From positions 23,668,489 through 23,732,488 of the forward strand of contig NC_092572.1 of NCBI RefSeq assembly GCF_037975245.1: a DNA stretch of 64,000 nt, read 5' to 3'. Below the pieces are notes generated by a model. The model was not told where the DNA came from. It worked only from the letters and a program-made list of their open reading frames with translations, and made no database searches. Every line of letters begins with the position of its first letter. Position 1 is the stretch's first letter. The position numbers were made by a program, and so were the translations under genes. Positions 49,626 through 62,046 of this stretch are shown piece after piece. Origin of the DNA: Apostichopus japonicus (taxonomy: Eukaryota; Echinodermata; Holothuroidea; Aspidochirotida; Stichopodidae).

Positions 49626-50616
49626 AATCACAATGCTAATCACGGTGCTAATCACTATCATGTGTGTGTATATATGTACATGTGCAATGAAACTAGGGCA
49701 GCTATGGTGACACAGTGACGTCAAGAGGAAGATATGAACAACATCTGTTGAACTATGGGGGAACAGTTGTCAAGAATGCAAAGTGATGCAGTTTGTTTAC
49801 TTGCACGACAGGGTCATGAATAAACGATATATTCCGATCATAGCTATAATTTATTCACCAAGATTCACATTTAACTACACAGCACCACATCAACTACAAA
49901 CTTAAAGATTATGTTTTAAAATCGATTCTGAAAAGTGAGTTTACACTCTTCCGGTAATTTCAACACTGTATGAAACATTTTACTAACATACAAATCAATG
50001 CCTTCAATTACAGCCTATCCATTAAACAAGTACTATCTTTGCACAGATTGTACATACAGTATTATGAATAAATTATACTGTACATATATATACTGCATAG
50101 AGTCAGAACACAAAGAAGGCCAAGTTAATGGATTATACTTACAACTGCTACAGAAGCTGTCTACTCTTGATAATGTGTACTTCTTCTACCTCGATGCATC
50201 AACACTAGAAAAAGAATGGAAAATTAAATGCTAAATTTATGATCGATACCAAAGGAATGATTTCAGTGACCTTCACAAAACCTTGTGCAGCTATTAATAC
50301 AATAAAAGCAAGATAACCAACTAACTGTCTGATCAATGTAAAGCAGCTTAATAAACTGCCTGTTTTTTCTTCGGGCAAATTAAGCTCTCGTTCTTGAATT
50401 TAACTGATACACGTGGGTCTGCAAGTACTTCAAACTCCGTCGTCGATGGTTAGAAAAGTCATTAATTAGCATTAATTAGCAAAGTCACTAATTAGCTTTC
50501 CTAGATGGGCTGTTTTTGACAGGGCTGGTGTATGTCTTATATTCAGTAGAGAGACTGAATCATTCATTTCACTATATACTGTATGCATCAATTGAATTTG
50601 TTTGAATATTTGACTC
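49626..50616. other. No gene seen
   Basis: AT-rich sequence with a small cattaattag duplication near 50461. The 78-codon frame at 49998-50234 has no recognisable features. Confidence 0.4.
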
Positions 50617-50622
50617 CATCTT

Positions 50623-51113
50623 CAGGGATGTGCCCAGGATTTCCTGAGTGCCGGGTATACTGATCGCCGTCCTGGGGGAGGGGTCTAAGGGGGAGTGGGT
50701 GTCCCTCTCCCCTTTGAGAAATTTTCGATTTTTGAAGGTGCTCAGATGCCAAATGCTGGCACTTGTGTAGCTTTTTAAGCACATACTGTACACTAGTTTT
50801 GCTAAAAATTTACTTTTTAAATTTTTTTTAGTGAAATATATTACGTACCTGTTAAAAGTTATTAGTTTGTTTCAAAGAGATTTTACAAGGGACCGATTGA
50901 GAGCCGTAAGTAATGTTTCTAGCATGCATAACTGATGCATTATTAGTCTGTATGATTTTGTCATAGGCTAGGCACAATTTATATTAAATATATTGTTAGG
51001 AATGTTGGGATTTTAGATGAAAATAGTGCTGGGTGGGATTCACGATTTTTAAGACAGTACTGGGGGGTAATTTTAAGTGCTGGGCGAGGCCGCCCAGTGC
51101 GGGCACATCCCTG
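50623..51113. mobile_element. Non-autonomous DNA transposon with 13-bp perfect terminal inverted repeats
   Basis: CAGGGATGTGCCC at 50623-50635 is exactly inverted at 51101-51113. CATCTT directly flanks both ends (50617-50622 and 51114-51119), a probable 6-bp target-site duplication. It is 491 bp long with no coding capacity. The segment 50655-50727 is shared with the element at 55522. Confidence 0.85.
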
Positions 51114-51714
51114 CATCTTAGAATATATCGAGATGGTGATCATACCTTGCACTGCAACTAACCAGAAGCTGTTCAAAAGATATGCTGAGCTGCTGCTGAT
51201 ACAGTCTCATCAAATCTGACCGACTAAATGAATGTGTTCTTGAGAAAAGCTTCATCAGCTTTATCAGATGGTATAGTATCAAGACGTTTTGTTTTATTTT
51301 ACATTAGTTGCCTAGTTACATTTTCAATACATTATATTACATCATGTCACATTCCAGTGCAGTATATTGCATATGGTTATATGATAAACTAAAGACAAAA
51401 ACCTTAATTTTGCAACAAATTCAACAGTTGACTTTAGTATTTTTACAAATATGTACAAAACTCTACACTTCAGCACTTCTGGTCATGATATTTGGGAACA
51501 TGTGACTCAACTGTCACAAAGCACATACAGAGTTTTTAACCGTGGGGGGGGGGTGGGGAACTAAGATCCTCGGCTACAGTTCCGTAGGAAAACGAACAGG
51601 GAAAAAACAGACGAAGAACATACGATGCTGTCACATTGGATGGTAGAATGAAAAGGGAAGGGCATTGACCAGGGGGAGCCAGTCATAGAGGGCACGCAGT
51701 GTTAAAAGGTTACC

Positions 51715-51790
51715 AGTTCATTCTAGGCACGGTAGAATAAGGTGCTAAGGTTGTGTGGAGACAGGTAAGCGAGGCGCGAAGTAAATACTA
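51715..51790 (+). repeat. Dispersed repeat fragment, copy 1
   Basis: accagttcattctaggcacg through gtagaat, gtgctaaggttgtg, ggagacaggtaagcgagg and agtaaat. The same segment lies in the same orientation at 57764-57842, so it is part of an interspersed family. Confidence 0.75.
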
Positions 51791-52033
51791 GGTGACACAG
51801 CTATCCGTTATTTTAAAATTTCTTTACCTATTTATACAGGTATACTTTGGTGGGAGCTCTACATAATGGCAGACAGTTGAAAGTGGATGCAGGTATGCTT
51901 ACAATAATTTGTAAACTGACTAGATGTGTATCAATGCACGTACACTGCAGCAAGCACTTACAATCAAAGATTTCTTGAATAATGTTGAACAAGGTTAACC
52001 TGCAACCATATGACCTTGACTGAGGCTCTAAGG

Positions 52034-52421
52034 CAAGGGTAGACAACCTCTTTGAATGAATGGGCCAGATATAATGGGTGAAAAAAATTGACTGGGCCGC
52101 ACCTAACCAATGACCTGCCGTTGATTTCGAAACCTTTGATTTTGAGGGCTTTCAAGCAATAGGTGTGTGTACTTAATCTGTATTCACTATTCACAATTTA
52201 AATATCATGTCAATACAGTATGTACAGTTGATAATTAATGGGGATAATAGGCCTACCAGACAGCATCATGAGTGCCGATAAATTCTAAAAAGCTAGCTCG
52301 TTTTTTGTGATGATGTAAAATAGATTGTTTTTTTTCTCTTTTTCTTGAGACATCTCACGGGCCACTAAAAAATCACTGGCGGGCCTCATGTGGCCCGCAG
52401 GCCGTAGGTTGCCCACCCCTG
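52034..52421. mobile_element. hAT-like non-autonomous element (388 bp)
   Basis: The ends are CAAGGGTAGACAACC (52034) and GGTTGCCCACCCCTG (to 52421), inverted with three mismatches. The 8-bp direct repeat CTCTAAGG flanks it at 52026-52033 and 52422-52429. 8-bp duplications and CAGGGGTGGGCAACC ends with GGCCCGC sequence inside are typical of hAT elements. No transposase frame. Confidence 0.9.
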
Positions 52422-52429
52422 CTCTAAGG

Positions 52430-53518
52430 CATAACACAAACAGGAATACACAGGGGTAACCACAGCAATATGGACAATTCCCCCCAAAAATTGATGCACA
52501 TGTGACCATAATACAAATATACTGCAAACAGCTAGATAGGCTAGACAGGCAGTACGGGAAGGCTCGCTCCCAGTCTATGCAATTAAACTGCAGTCCATTG
52601 CCTGACAAGATTATGATGAGCATGCATGTAGGTAGGTAATGAATCTTGCTTGAACAAGCACATTACGACGACGTTTCTGTTTTCCGAGTACTGATACAAT
52701 CACAAGTACTCTGCTTTGTGCAATCCACTGTACGGCTTCATTTACATACATACTTAAGCAGGATATCTCCACCTGAAGGTCCTCCCTAGAGCCCTGTGCC
52801 AAAAGTAGGATGCTGTGGGGGAGGGGGGGGGGCTACAGCTGCTACAGCATTATGTAGTAGAAGCTGTGGGGGACGTGATATTTTGTGCTCTGTAGTTTGT
52901 CAAAGACAAGTGTCTTGCCCAGATAACCCTTATTCTTCCCTATATTTATTAAGCCTGCTTTGCTGCAGCCCGGGAAGATCACAGCCCACTGCAACTATCG
53001 CTTTTGACACGTTGCCTAAGTGGCATTTAAATCACTGTGCGCTGCTGTATACATTGACTCTACAATACAGACAATGTAATGTACATGTATAGTATGTCTT
53101 GTTACAGTCGAGACAAAATCGTTCACAATTGGCTGCCCAAATATATTCCTCAATTTAACTCCAGTAAACAAAATGCAATTCATGAAACTAGTACACATTC
53201 CTAACCTCCTGTTATTTACATGGCAAGAGAATTGACTGCTCCAATTTTTCTGGTGATGTGGGAAGAAAGGGGAGGGAATTGGGGGGGGGGGATTAAAAGG
53301 GATGTAGGCATTGGATAAAATTCTGACATGAAAAACCTTTTCCAACTTAACAGTGTGCATTTGCAGTATCAATATATAGAGTTGTCTGATGATCACTCAA
53401 CGAGTGAAACTGAGTAACAACTACCAGTCACTAGTCTCAACTAATTTTCACCTATATGTGTGTGTGTCTATAACTGAAATTGTAGTGAGTTGGAAAATCA
53501 AGAACAGTGAAAAACTTC
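52430..53518. other. No gene seen
   Basis: Contains G runs near 52816-52830 and 53281-53290. No exon I can support. Confidence 0.4.
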
Positions 53519-53590
53519 CAGCATCCAACGGGATTTGAACCCAGGCCTCCTGCTTTATATGCGGACATCCTAACCACATGATACTTGATA
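53519..53590 (-). ncRNA. tRNA-like sequence, probable tRNA pseudogene or SINE head
   Basis: The minus strand reads GTGGTTAGGATGTCCGC, ATATAAA, GCAGGAGGCCTGGG and TTCAAATCCCG. It has a near-consensus B box (GGTTCAAATCC at 53531-53541), a partial A box and a T-arm that pairs. The anticodon stem has a mismatch and the D arm and acceptor stem fit poorly, so a functional tRNA is unlikely. Confidence 0.5.
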
Positions 53591-55513
53591 TTTGATAAAG
53601 TTTGAGAATGCATATATACAGTACATGTTCCTTCGCTGGTTTCTACATAAAATTGAATAGGATGAATTGAGCCATGTACCTCACTCAAGTAATGTTTGAA
53701 AATGGTCAGAAATTGGGGACACTCTCAGCCCTCTGATGGGGGGGGGGGGAGTTTAGAGTATGACAGGAAAATTCAGAATGGATTAGGGATTGAAGGAAGA
53801 GCCAAATGACCTGAGGGTGGTGGGCTTGGGGGGGGGAAGGGGAGGCTTAGTGAAAGATAGTTTTGGAGTACCTCTTTGAACAGTTTTGTAGTACATTTGA
53901 ATACTTTTAAATAGGTTAATGGAGTAATTAACTATTTTAATAGTAACCATTGTAATAGCTCTGCCAGAGTGACTATTTTGCATGGAATTCAAAATTTCTT
54001 CCTTTTTCTTTACATGTTTCCATGGTGACATAAACAGAGCAAGTCATTTCTTTTCCCAATGTTCTGCACTTTCATTAAATGACACACTAATGGTAACATG
54101 TACACATATGAAATAACACATATATCGTTAAAACTTACTTTCCACTTCGCGATCTGCACTATTGATCGTGCAAAAAAAGACATAAAAAAAAATGAATAAA
54201 AAAATATGAATCATAAAAAAAGACATGCACACCACACATATCAATATCCAATATTTTGGACTAAAAACTAGAGCACGAAGCACAAAAAGTTTTACTATGT
54301 TAACAGTCACAATGACATATATATCAGCTGCAAAGCTTTATAATTTACAAACCATCATGACAATTTATGAACCATCATGACAATTACCATCCATCATAAT
54401 TTACGAACCAATCATATATTACGAACCATAATGAATGATGCCTCCACACATCACTACTAAGTGCACATGGAAATATGAAGTGCTCAAAATGTTTAATTAA
54501 GAGATATCCTTTGAGTGACTCTGACGAACAAATTCAGTTCTCTATTTCCCGCTGATGAATAGACTCACAGTGCGAGTTGACATTAATGCTGGTACATAAT
54601 CATAATCATCATGATAATGATGATGGTAATGAACTAATGATAATGATATTGATGATGATGACGATGACATTTGTACTTTTGTACTTTTTGATCAAAGATA
54701 CTGTAGGAGGATGGGTGTAAGGTTAAAACCGTCAACGTCATTTTTTTCTCAAAGTTGATAAGCGAACCAGCTATTCAAAACACCTTCTGGAAAGGTAATA
54801 TCACCACTAATTAATACTGTACATAGCTTCCTGTGGTTATGGAAATTTTGACAAAACATTAAATTGGTCTAAAAGTCACATTTTCACATTAACTTTCCAA
54901 TACTGGACGACGACGACAAGATCACACTAGTGTAATTAAGCCACTCCTTTTGTTTCAGGTTAAGTGTGAATGATGTCACCATGACAACTGAGCTTACATT
55001 GCTTAAATTGTTTGTTTACTATAATACTAAAAGGAGAAATAAACCCTTCGGGGGTTTTGCAGTGACCTCATAGTAGAGACTAATATTCTTACACCCTCTG
55101 TGAAATAACTAGTCAAAATATCCCCAAATTTCCAGGTATTTTCTAATTATTGTTCACACTTACTGTGTTGGCGGCCATTTTGTAACTAGGGAGCTTCAAA
55201 ACTGACTTCAGCGAGCCACATTGTAAGTTAAACTATTCCCAGCTCTGAATATGAATTGTACACTTGCTCTCGGATATATTGTTCGGAACTTGGTGCAGAA
55301 TTCCGGAGTGCCAAGCATTTGGTTGTGTAAAACAGGACAGGGGAGGAGAGAGCAGGGAAGGGATAACGAATGATATTATACAGTATGTTATTCCTGATGG
55401 GAAAACTTCCAGAGAACAGAAAACATACAAAAGCACCAGGTTTGCCCCTCCGATGTAGAACTGTTACTAGTGTGGCAGTACTTGCATCATATATAGTAAC
55501 TGCCAGTGTCAGC
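53591..55513. other. No gene seen
   Basis: Simple repeats (G runs near 53740 and 53829, ATG-rich block 54597-54666) in otherwise plain sequence. Confidence 0.4.
54597..54666. repeat. Imperfect (ATG)n/(ATC)n microsatellite
   Basis: aatcatcatgataatgatga and similar triplets over about 70 bp. Confidence 0.85.
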
Positions 55514-55521
55514 CACAGATG

Positions 55522-56033
55522 CAGTGGCGTCGCCAAGGGGGGCCAGGGGGGGCACGTGCCCCCCCTGGAAAACCTAGTGCCCCCCGAGTGCCCCCCCATC
55601 TGAGATTTGGGTTGGTAAAAAAATATATATATATATTTTGTTAAAAGAGAAAACGAGAAGGACAAGAAAGGAGTTGGGGTCATGCACTCATGCACACATT
55701 AATTCAACAAATGTAGGTTCTATTGATAGGGTTAGGCATAATATCGACAGCATGTGGTTCATATCCTCTGCAAAATTCTGCGCGTTGTTAAAATCATTAC
55801 CTCAAAAATAGCAATTTCTGGAGATATCTTCAGATCGAATTTAGCATCAAATGTGGCAGCATTTTGTATCTAGCCCATCCTCCGTATGCGAAAATTTTCC
55901 AAAGGGGAGAGGGGCACCCCCTCCCCTTAGACCCCTCCCCCAGGATGGCGATCCGTATCCACCTATGTGCCCCCCATCAAATGCTGGTGCCCCCCCTGTG
56001 CCCCCCAGACTGAAAAGTCTGGTGACGCCACTG
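55522..56033. mobile_element. hAT-like non-autonomous element (512 bp)
   Basis: Ends CAGTGGCGTCGCCA (55522) and TGGTGACGCCACTG (to 56033) are inverted with one mismatch. CACAGATG directly flanks both ends (55514-55521 and 56034-56041), an 8-bp target-site duplication as in hAT elements. The interior is rich in C/G runs and holds no transposase. Positions 55889-55960 match, inverted, the core of the element at 50623. Confidence 0.93.
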
Positions 56034-56041
56034 CACAGATG

Positions 56042-57763
56042 TAATCTGTTTAGCAAGATCTAGGTCTCGTTGTCTCAGTTCCTCCGCTGTGTATTCAGAC
56101 TCAATTACTTAGCAGCAAATTCCAAATGCATCCATGTTCTCTCTCTGTCAAAAATTCTCGGGCCCGGAAAGGTTTTCCGGAAGAAAAATTTGACTAGATA
56201 TTGCTTAGGTTATTGTGAACTGCTTGTAGTAAATGTTCGTTCAATGTGCTGAAATGTAATATGTGGCTCGCTTGTACCCAAACCAAAACCAAAACAGCAA
56301 ACGCCATGGGTGACAATTGAATCAATTTTTAAGGTTAAAAGAAACATGTTTTCAAGAAATTGGCGTTGCTTCTTTCGAATAGAGCGTAGTACTGCAAAGC
56401 GGTATTCTCTAAGCAGAAAAGGCAAGGGTATATTTCTCCTTTCAAAGCATTTAGCCACATTGGGAGGAGCAGAATATTTCCAAAGCTTGTGAAGAAATAT
56501 CAGCTAATTCAATTTCACAGGCCATTTAAAATTATGATGCACTTCTTGAGTAAAGGTAGGAGAGTTAAGCGCTTTTCATCGATCAGAAACGCTAATTTTT
56601 TTTTTATGAAAGGGAAATCGACCATGCCTTGATGGTTTTCTTATTAGTGTTGAACTTTAATAACCATTGGTCTTTAGAAATCCTAACGCTCAGGGAGTAC
56701 ATGTGCTAAGACTTCTGAGTAATTATCTGGGGGACAGAGAGAGAGAGATAGACAAAGAATACTTTAAGCCACTTGTCAACTGGTACTGATGGTAATTACA
56801 TAACAGTAGCAGTGACCAGTAACTCTGCATAGTCACTTTATAGTCAGTCAACTTACAAGTTGCAAGGGCTTAGTTTTCAGCACCCGAGCAAAGATACAAA
56901 ATAGAAGATGTCTTCTTTTTCAGCACACCAGATAATCCTCATTGAAAACAGTTTTAGATTCAATCGACCAGTCAAGGAAAAAACGATAAGTCTGAGATGA
57001 GATTTGCAACTAACATTTTGGAATAATTTCAAATTTCTCTTCGAGATAACTGTCATATATTGTCTGCCACTGATATAATTCTTTTTACAAAATTAAATCA
57101 CAAAATTGATTCCATTCCTAACATTTTGCCCTGAAAAAAAAATTACCTATAACTTCCTTAATTGAAATTAAGGGCTGACTATAAATTTATAAATCACGTA
57201 ATACATAGTTGCAAATTAACATAGTAGCATAGTTGCTAAATAAAAAACAAATTTAACCTAGAAGTATCATCAAGTATTTCTCACAAGTTTACACAAAGAA
57301 AGTCTCAAATGATTAATATTAACCCAAAGAGTGTTGAATCAGCAATCAATTTATCAACTTGAATTTGTCACCAAGACACTATATACACCATCAACTTGCC
57401 AATGAGCCTCACATCACCTCATCCATAGTTAAACCTATCCATTTTTTTTGGCCATTTGAGGTTTATTGAGGAGAAAGTCGGAAACCCTTGTTATTCTGAT
57501 AATTTCCAAAATTAAAGCTTGGATGAACTATGTATACTGTGCATATGGAACCAACTTAAACCAAGAACCAAGCTGTTCTTGTGTAGAGGTCATAGGTCAT
57601 TGTAGATCAAAGTGGACAATGTCGGAATATGTGGTAAACACAATTTTCTACAAAAGAAAATTCAAATGTAGCATTTCAAATTGAATACTAAGATGTTAAC
57701 TTTAAGGATAACTTAATTAAACTTATGGAAAAGCAATGCAACTGATTTGAGAAAAATTTACCA
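56042..57763. other. No gene seen
   Basis: Short open frames overlap on both strands at 56210-56492 without recognisable domains. The rest is AT-rich. Confidence 0.4.
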
Positions 57764-57842
57764 GTTAACTTTGTTCCAGGCACGGTAGAATGAGAGTGCT
57801 AAGGTTGTGGGGAGACAGGTAAGCGAGGATCACAGTAAATCC
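57764..57842 (+). repeat. Dispersed repeat fragment, copy 2
   Basis: Matches 51715-51790: ccaggcacggtagaat, gtgctaaggttgtgg, ggagacaggtaagcgagg, cagtaaat. Confidence 0.75.
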
Positions 57843-57888
57843 ATGCAACTGAGGACAGGAAATAAATGAGAAACACAGTTCCAAGTTA

Positions 57889-57922
57889 TATCAATTTTCT
57901 ATACTGATATAGAAAATTGATA
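57889..57922. repeat. Perfect 14-bp hairpin
   Basis: TATCAATTTTCTAT at 57889-57902, six-base loop, ATAGAAAATTGATA at 57909-57922. It is not followed by any gene-like feature. Confidence 0.85.
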
Positions 57923-58324
57923 CCATCGACGCTGTTCATATTTGGTAGCCAATTCACGCAGTTAGGAAGATATTCCCAAACGATTAAAATCGTTGGTTAG
58001 TTGGTTTTATATGATCTCTCTGTATCAAACTGGCTTGCAGGCCACTGGGTCTGAGGCCGGCCGGACCATTTGGAGTATTTCAAGACAGAGACAAGGATTT
58101 AGTTACGAGTGCATGAGATTAAGACACTGATTGCTTGAATGTATATCATGCACAGATTGCAATGCACTCTCTTATCCCACTGTATACTTTTGCATATTAC
58201 GTGGGTGGGGGCAGTGTGTTTAAACTACTGTGAAAACTGATAGTCCACACAACAAATGGACTATCTCCTATCTGTAGGAGGTACTGTGCACTAAATTTAA
58301 GCCAATGATGATTGGAAGTAAAAT

Positions 58325-60090
58325 GACTAATATTTGAACTTTCCAAAGCTTTCCACCATAGTTTGTTTTTTTTATAAAGAAAAAGTTTTCAAGCTTCAAG
58401 CCTTTTGCATAATTCAGCATAGTTGTTTAAAAAAAAAAAAGGTTTTTTCTTTTCTTTTTCATTTCTTTTCTTTTTCCTTTTCTTACCCCCCATTGTTCCT
58501 ATTGTACATAAAATAGAAAATCTGCCGGTTGGAAACAACGAATGTACACAGCGTTTACACAAAAAAAAAAAAAGACGATTGCTTATAATAGTCAAAGTGC
58601 TTGAAGATTTTGGTTCCCCTCCAGCATCATTCAAATATATGTATATTATTCTCTCTTCTACACTTTTACGAATGTTTTTCGATACAACCTGCACATATGA
58701 CAAATGAACTTGAACTAGATAAAAGCTCTAGGCCTCTCAGCAGACTACGTGCTCAATTAGCTACAGTACCTGCATATTGATTTATTCTCTTTTTTTAACT
58801 TTCTTATCAAACAGAAGGTTGCTAAATGTATGTTCACACAGATAACATAGATAGCATTTACAGTAACTAGTACAGAGCTCGGCTTGTTGGAATGTACTTT
58901 GATAGGTTACGAAACATCTGATGTTAATTTATATGAGAATTTAACTGTGAAGCAGTTCAGGTGTTTACATAATACATACAACCTGTTACGTTAATTACAC
59001 TACAAACTATTACGGTGTGTTTACAGACAACATCTGGTCGGACTATACAATGACTATATAGCTGAACAAAGTGATGAGGTAATGTCGATAACTGACATAC
59101 ATGTGTGCTCTATGTAACTACTACCAGCCTTAAAGGTGTTTACATACAACCTGTTACCACATGCTTCAGTATACATTTGTACAGGGCCTCATTACAACAA
59201 TTAGAGCAGCATTGTTCAAGCAGATATGACTTTCTTGTACTTTGATACCCAGTGTCTCAGTTTTAGGAGAGATATTGCGAAAGTTTATTGTCGGTGGCAA
59301 GTTATTTTATTGAAGGTATGTGGGTTTTAGAAACAGACATTTCTATGCACTGAGCATTATAAGGTACAATGGAGAATACATACTGTAGAATCACATACAG
59401 GTTAATTGGCAAGAACCAAAACAGATGATCTCGTTAGTTTAATGACCAATGTCCTTTGTTTCAATATCTCCAATTCACTAGCTATGCTTGCGAGTTGTTG
59501 AATCGTTGGAATTGTCCATGCAAGGTGGTTATATTGCAAGACTCGATTGACTCAATTTAGATGAACCTTTAGATATGTTTCATGCAACAAAATATGGGGC
59601 AAGAAATGCCTCATAATTTGTTATTGACAATTATTTTATGCTACAAAAATAAGTATGAAATAATTTAATAGGCTGCAAAAAGAAGTATCTAACTTTGTTA
59701 ACAATTCCATGTAGTAGTGTCCAGTGACAAAATTTCAAAAGAATTTCCCAGGTAGCAGCAAACTTGGGGAACCATTCTAAAAATTCTGGGTTGAAGATAT
59801 GTGAACCTGGGGAAAGTATAGTGTAAAGAAGATAGCAGTTTATACTTCAGTAATTAATGTATATCAAGAACAAAAAAAAACATTTTGAAGTTTCTCCTGC
59901 ATGCTAGCAGCACAAATTGAATTAAAGTCACCAGACCATTTGACAACCAGCTACATTGGAAGTCAAACGGCATATATTTGGATTTTCCAAAGCCTTTTTG
60001 ACTTCAAGCCTTTCTCTAAATTCTCAGCATAGTTGACTGCTTTTGCTTTTTTTACTTCCACCCCCCCCCCCCCTCCTTGTTCCTGCATCA
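58325..60090 (+). repeat. Pair of related dispersed repeats
   Basis: 58325-58505 and 59980-60090 share ttccaaagc, cttcaagccttt, attc(t)cagcatagttg, a T-rich tract, a C run and ttgttcct. The sequence between them (58710-59950) shows no gene. Confidence 0.6.
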
Positions 60091-61070
60091 TATAGAAATC
60101 AGTATATATCTCTATATATCTGTATGCTGTATATATATAGGTCTGTCTCTCAAATACAAACTCCATATATGCAGATTACCTAGATAGTGACTATAGGCCT
60201 ATATATGGCATGATAACCTTAGAAGCATGCAATTATCACAAATTATGCATGTTTGATTCGACAATTTTACCTCTAATCATCAACCCTTCATGAAAGAAAT
60301 GACATTTTTATCCTTTCTTTCTTCTGTATATATACAGGTAGCAGATTTTCCGATATTCTACACAGCAGTTGGCTTAGATTCATTGTTATTATTCCACGAC
60401 ATTACTGGTTAATTCGGTAGGAAATAGCAATAGAGAGAAATGCACACATTGGGTCTGTGGAGATTGGATATTGAGGGAAAAGACTGGGATAGAGGGGGTG
60501 GGGGGTGGTGGTGATTGGGATAGAGGGCATGAGGATAGGAGGGGAAGTGTTATAAGGATTTAAAAAAATTATGAGGTCATAGGCTAGGTACATTTAGAAA
60601 GTGCAATAGCAGAATTTAAGAGAAGGGATTAACCGAGTGATAAAAGGAAAGATATTATTTAAAATGGTATTTTGCGTCTTGTTGGTGATTTTAAAGTTTT
60701 CTATTCTTAGTTCAAAATTAGAAATGAATAGAGACAAAGGGAAACAGGTGCCAGTTTATTCTCTAAATCCTTTGTTAATAGGAAAAAGATTAGTTTCTAA
60801 TAACCTTAGTGCTCCTCAGCACAATATTTGTCACCTGCATCCCATCTCGTCCGAAATCCGAATGTAGCAAATCGTTGGTTTTCCATTTCTTCCAAATCAA
60901 ATTTCATATTTCGCAAGAAATTTCCATGGATACATTAAAAGAAATTCTGTAAAAGTTTCTGTACATACAGTACGTGTCAAGGTCTACTTTTTGTGTGATT
61001 TATGGAAACTTTTTGTCACTTGAGAGGCATGTACGATGGGGCAGCAGATCTCTCCTAAGGGTACCGTGTC
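60091..61070. other. No gene seen
   Basis: A 76-codon frame at 60637-60867 with a hydrophobic start has no recognisable family. Treated as chance. Confidence 0.4.
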
Positions 61071-61077
61071 AAAAATA

Positions 61078-61099
61078 GGGTTAGGGTTAACCCTAACCC
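61078..61099. repeat. Palindrome of telomere-type repeats
   Basis: GGGTTAGGGTT followed directly by its reverse complement AACCCTAACCC, 22 bp without a loop. Confidence 0.9.
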
Positions 61100-61799
61100 A
61101 GCTAGCCCAATGCAAACACAAGTTAACAAAGATATCACATGTTATACTTTTAAGTTACGCAACTCAGAAGCTGTAACCCAGAAGTTGTGATTCAAGTGTA
61201 TGATTAAGGCTTCTTGGTGCTAAACTTTCACCAACAAAGCCATAAAGGACTTTGTTATCGATATAAATTTTCACTGTCTGTAGCCAATTTTATAATCTAT
61301 ATTCTACGATAAAAGTTCAGCGCCTTCGAAAATGCTACATACTGTAAAATTTGCAACATTACCGCTGTGATACAGTATGTATACAGGAAAATGTTGCAAA
61401 TTTTTTTTTTTAAATTTAATTTCTTTTATGATACTTACATATGAAAGTATCATAATTCAAGGTTATAGAGATTTGGCAGTGGTCCAAGGCTTTTCAAAGT
61501 GTCCTACATTCATGATCAAATCCTAACGACATGTAGTTTGTTCTTTGTTCGTATTTTCTTTGTACGAGAGGTACTCTCTTTCTCAGATATCATATCACAC
61601 TCTGCCGGCATTAGAGATCCTATGTGAAGTTTATTGTGGGTTGGTTATATGGGATAGTTTGTGCAAAGAGTCTTTCACCCTTCACAAAATGTCCTATGTT
61701 GTGCAGTGTCCCACTTAGGAGTGCATGTCCCTCTTGAGAACAGGTTAGTGCTTGTGATGTTCCCTACTCTCTGATAAGTACTGTCAGTTGAGGGTAAAT

Positions 61800-62046
61800 T
61801 TGTAAGAATAAAAAAATATATATAAAAAATAATAATAATTAATTAATTAAATTAAATTTAAAAAAAAAATAATAAAAAAAATAAAATAAAGCAAAACAAA
61901 ACAAAACTTAACTAAACTAAACTAAACTAAACAAAACAAAACAAAACAAAACAAAACAAAACAAAACAAAACAAAACAAAACAAAACAAAACAAAACAAA
62001 ACAAAACAAAACAAAACAAAAAAAAACAAAAAAAACAAAAAAAAAC
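61800..62046. repeat. A-rich low complexity and (AAAAC)n microsatellite
   Basis: AT-rich simple sequence from 61800, then about twenty AAAAC units from 61929 to 62046. Non-coding. Confidence 0.95.

Noticed and set aside
58389-58703. Overlapping Phe- and Lys-rich frames on both strands
   Set aside because: Produced by A/T homopolymers in a dispersed repeat.
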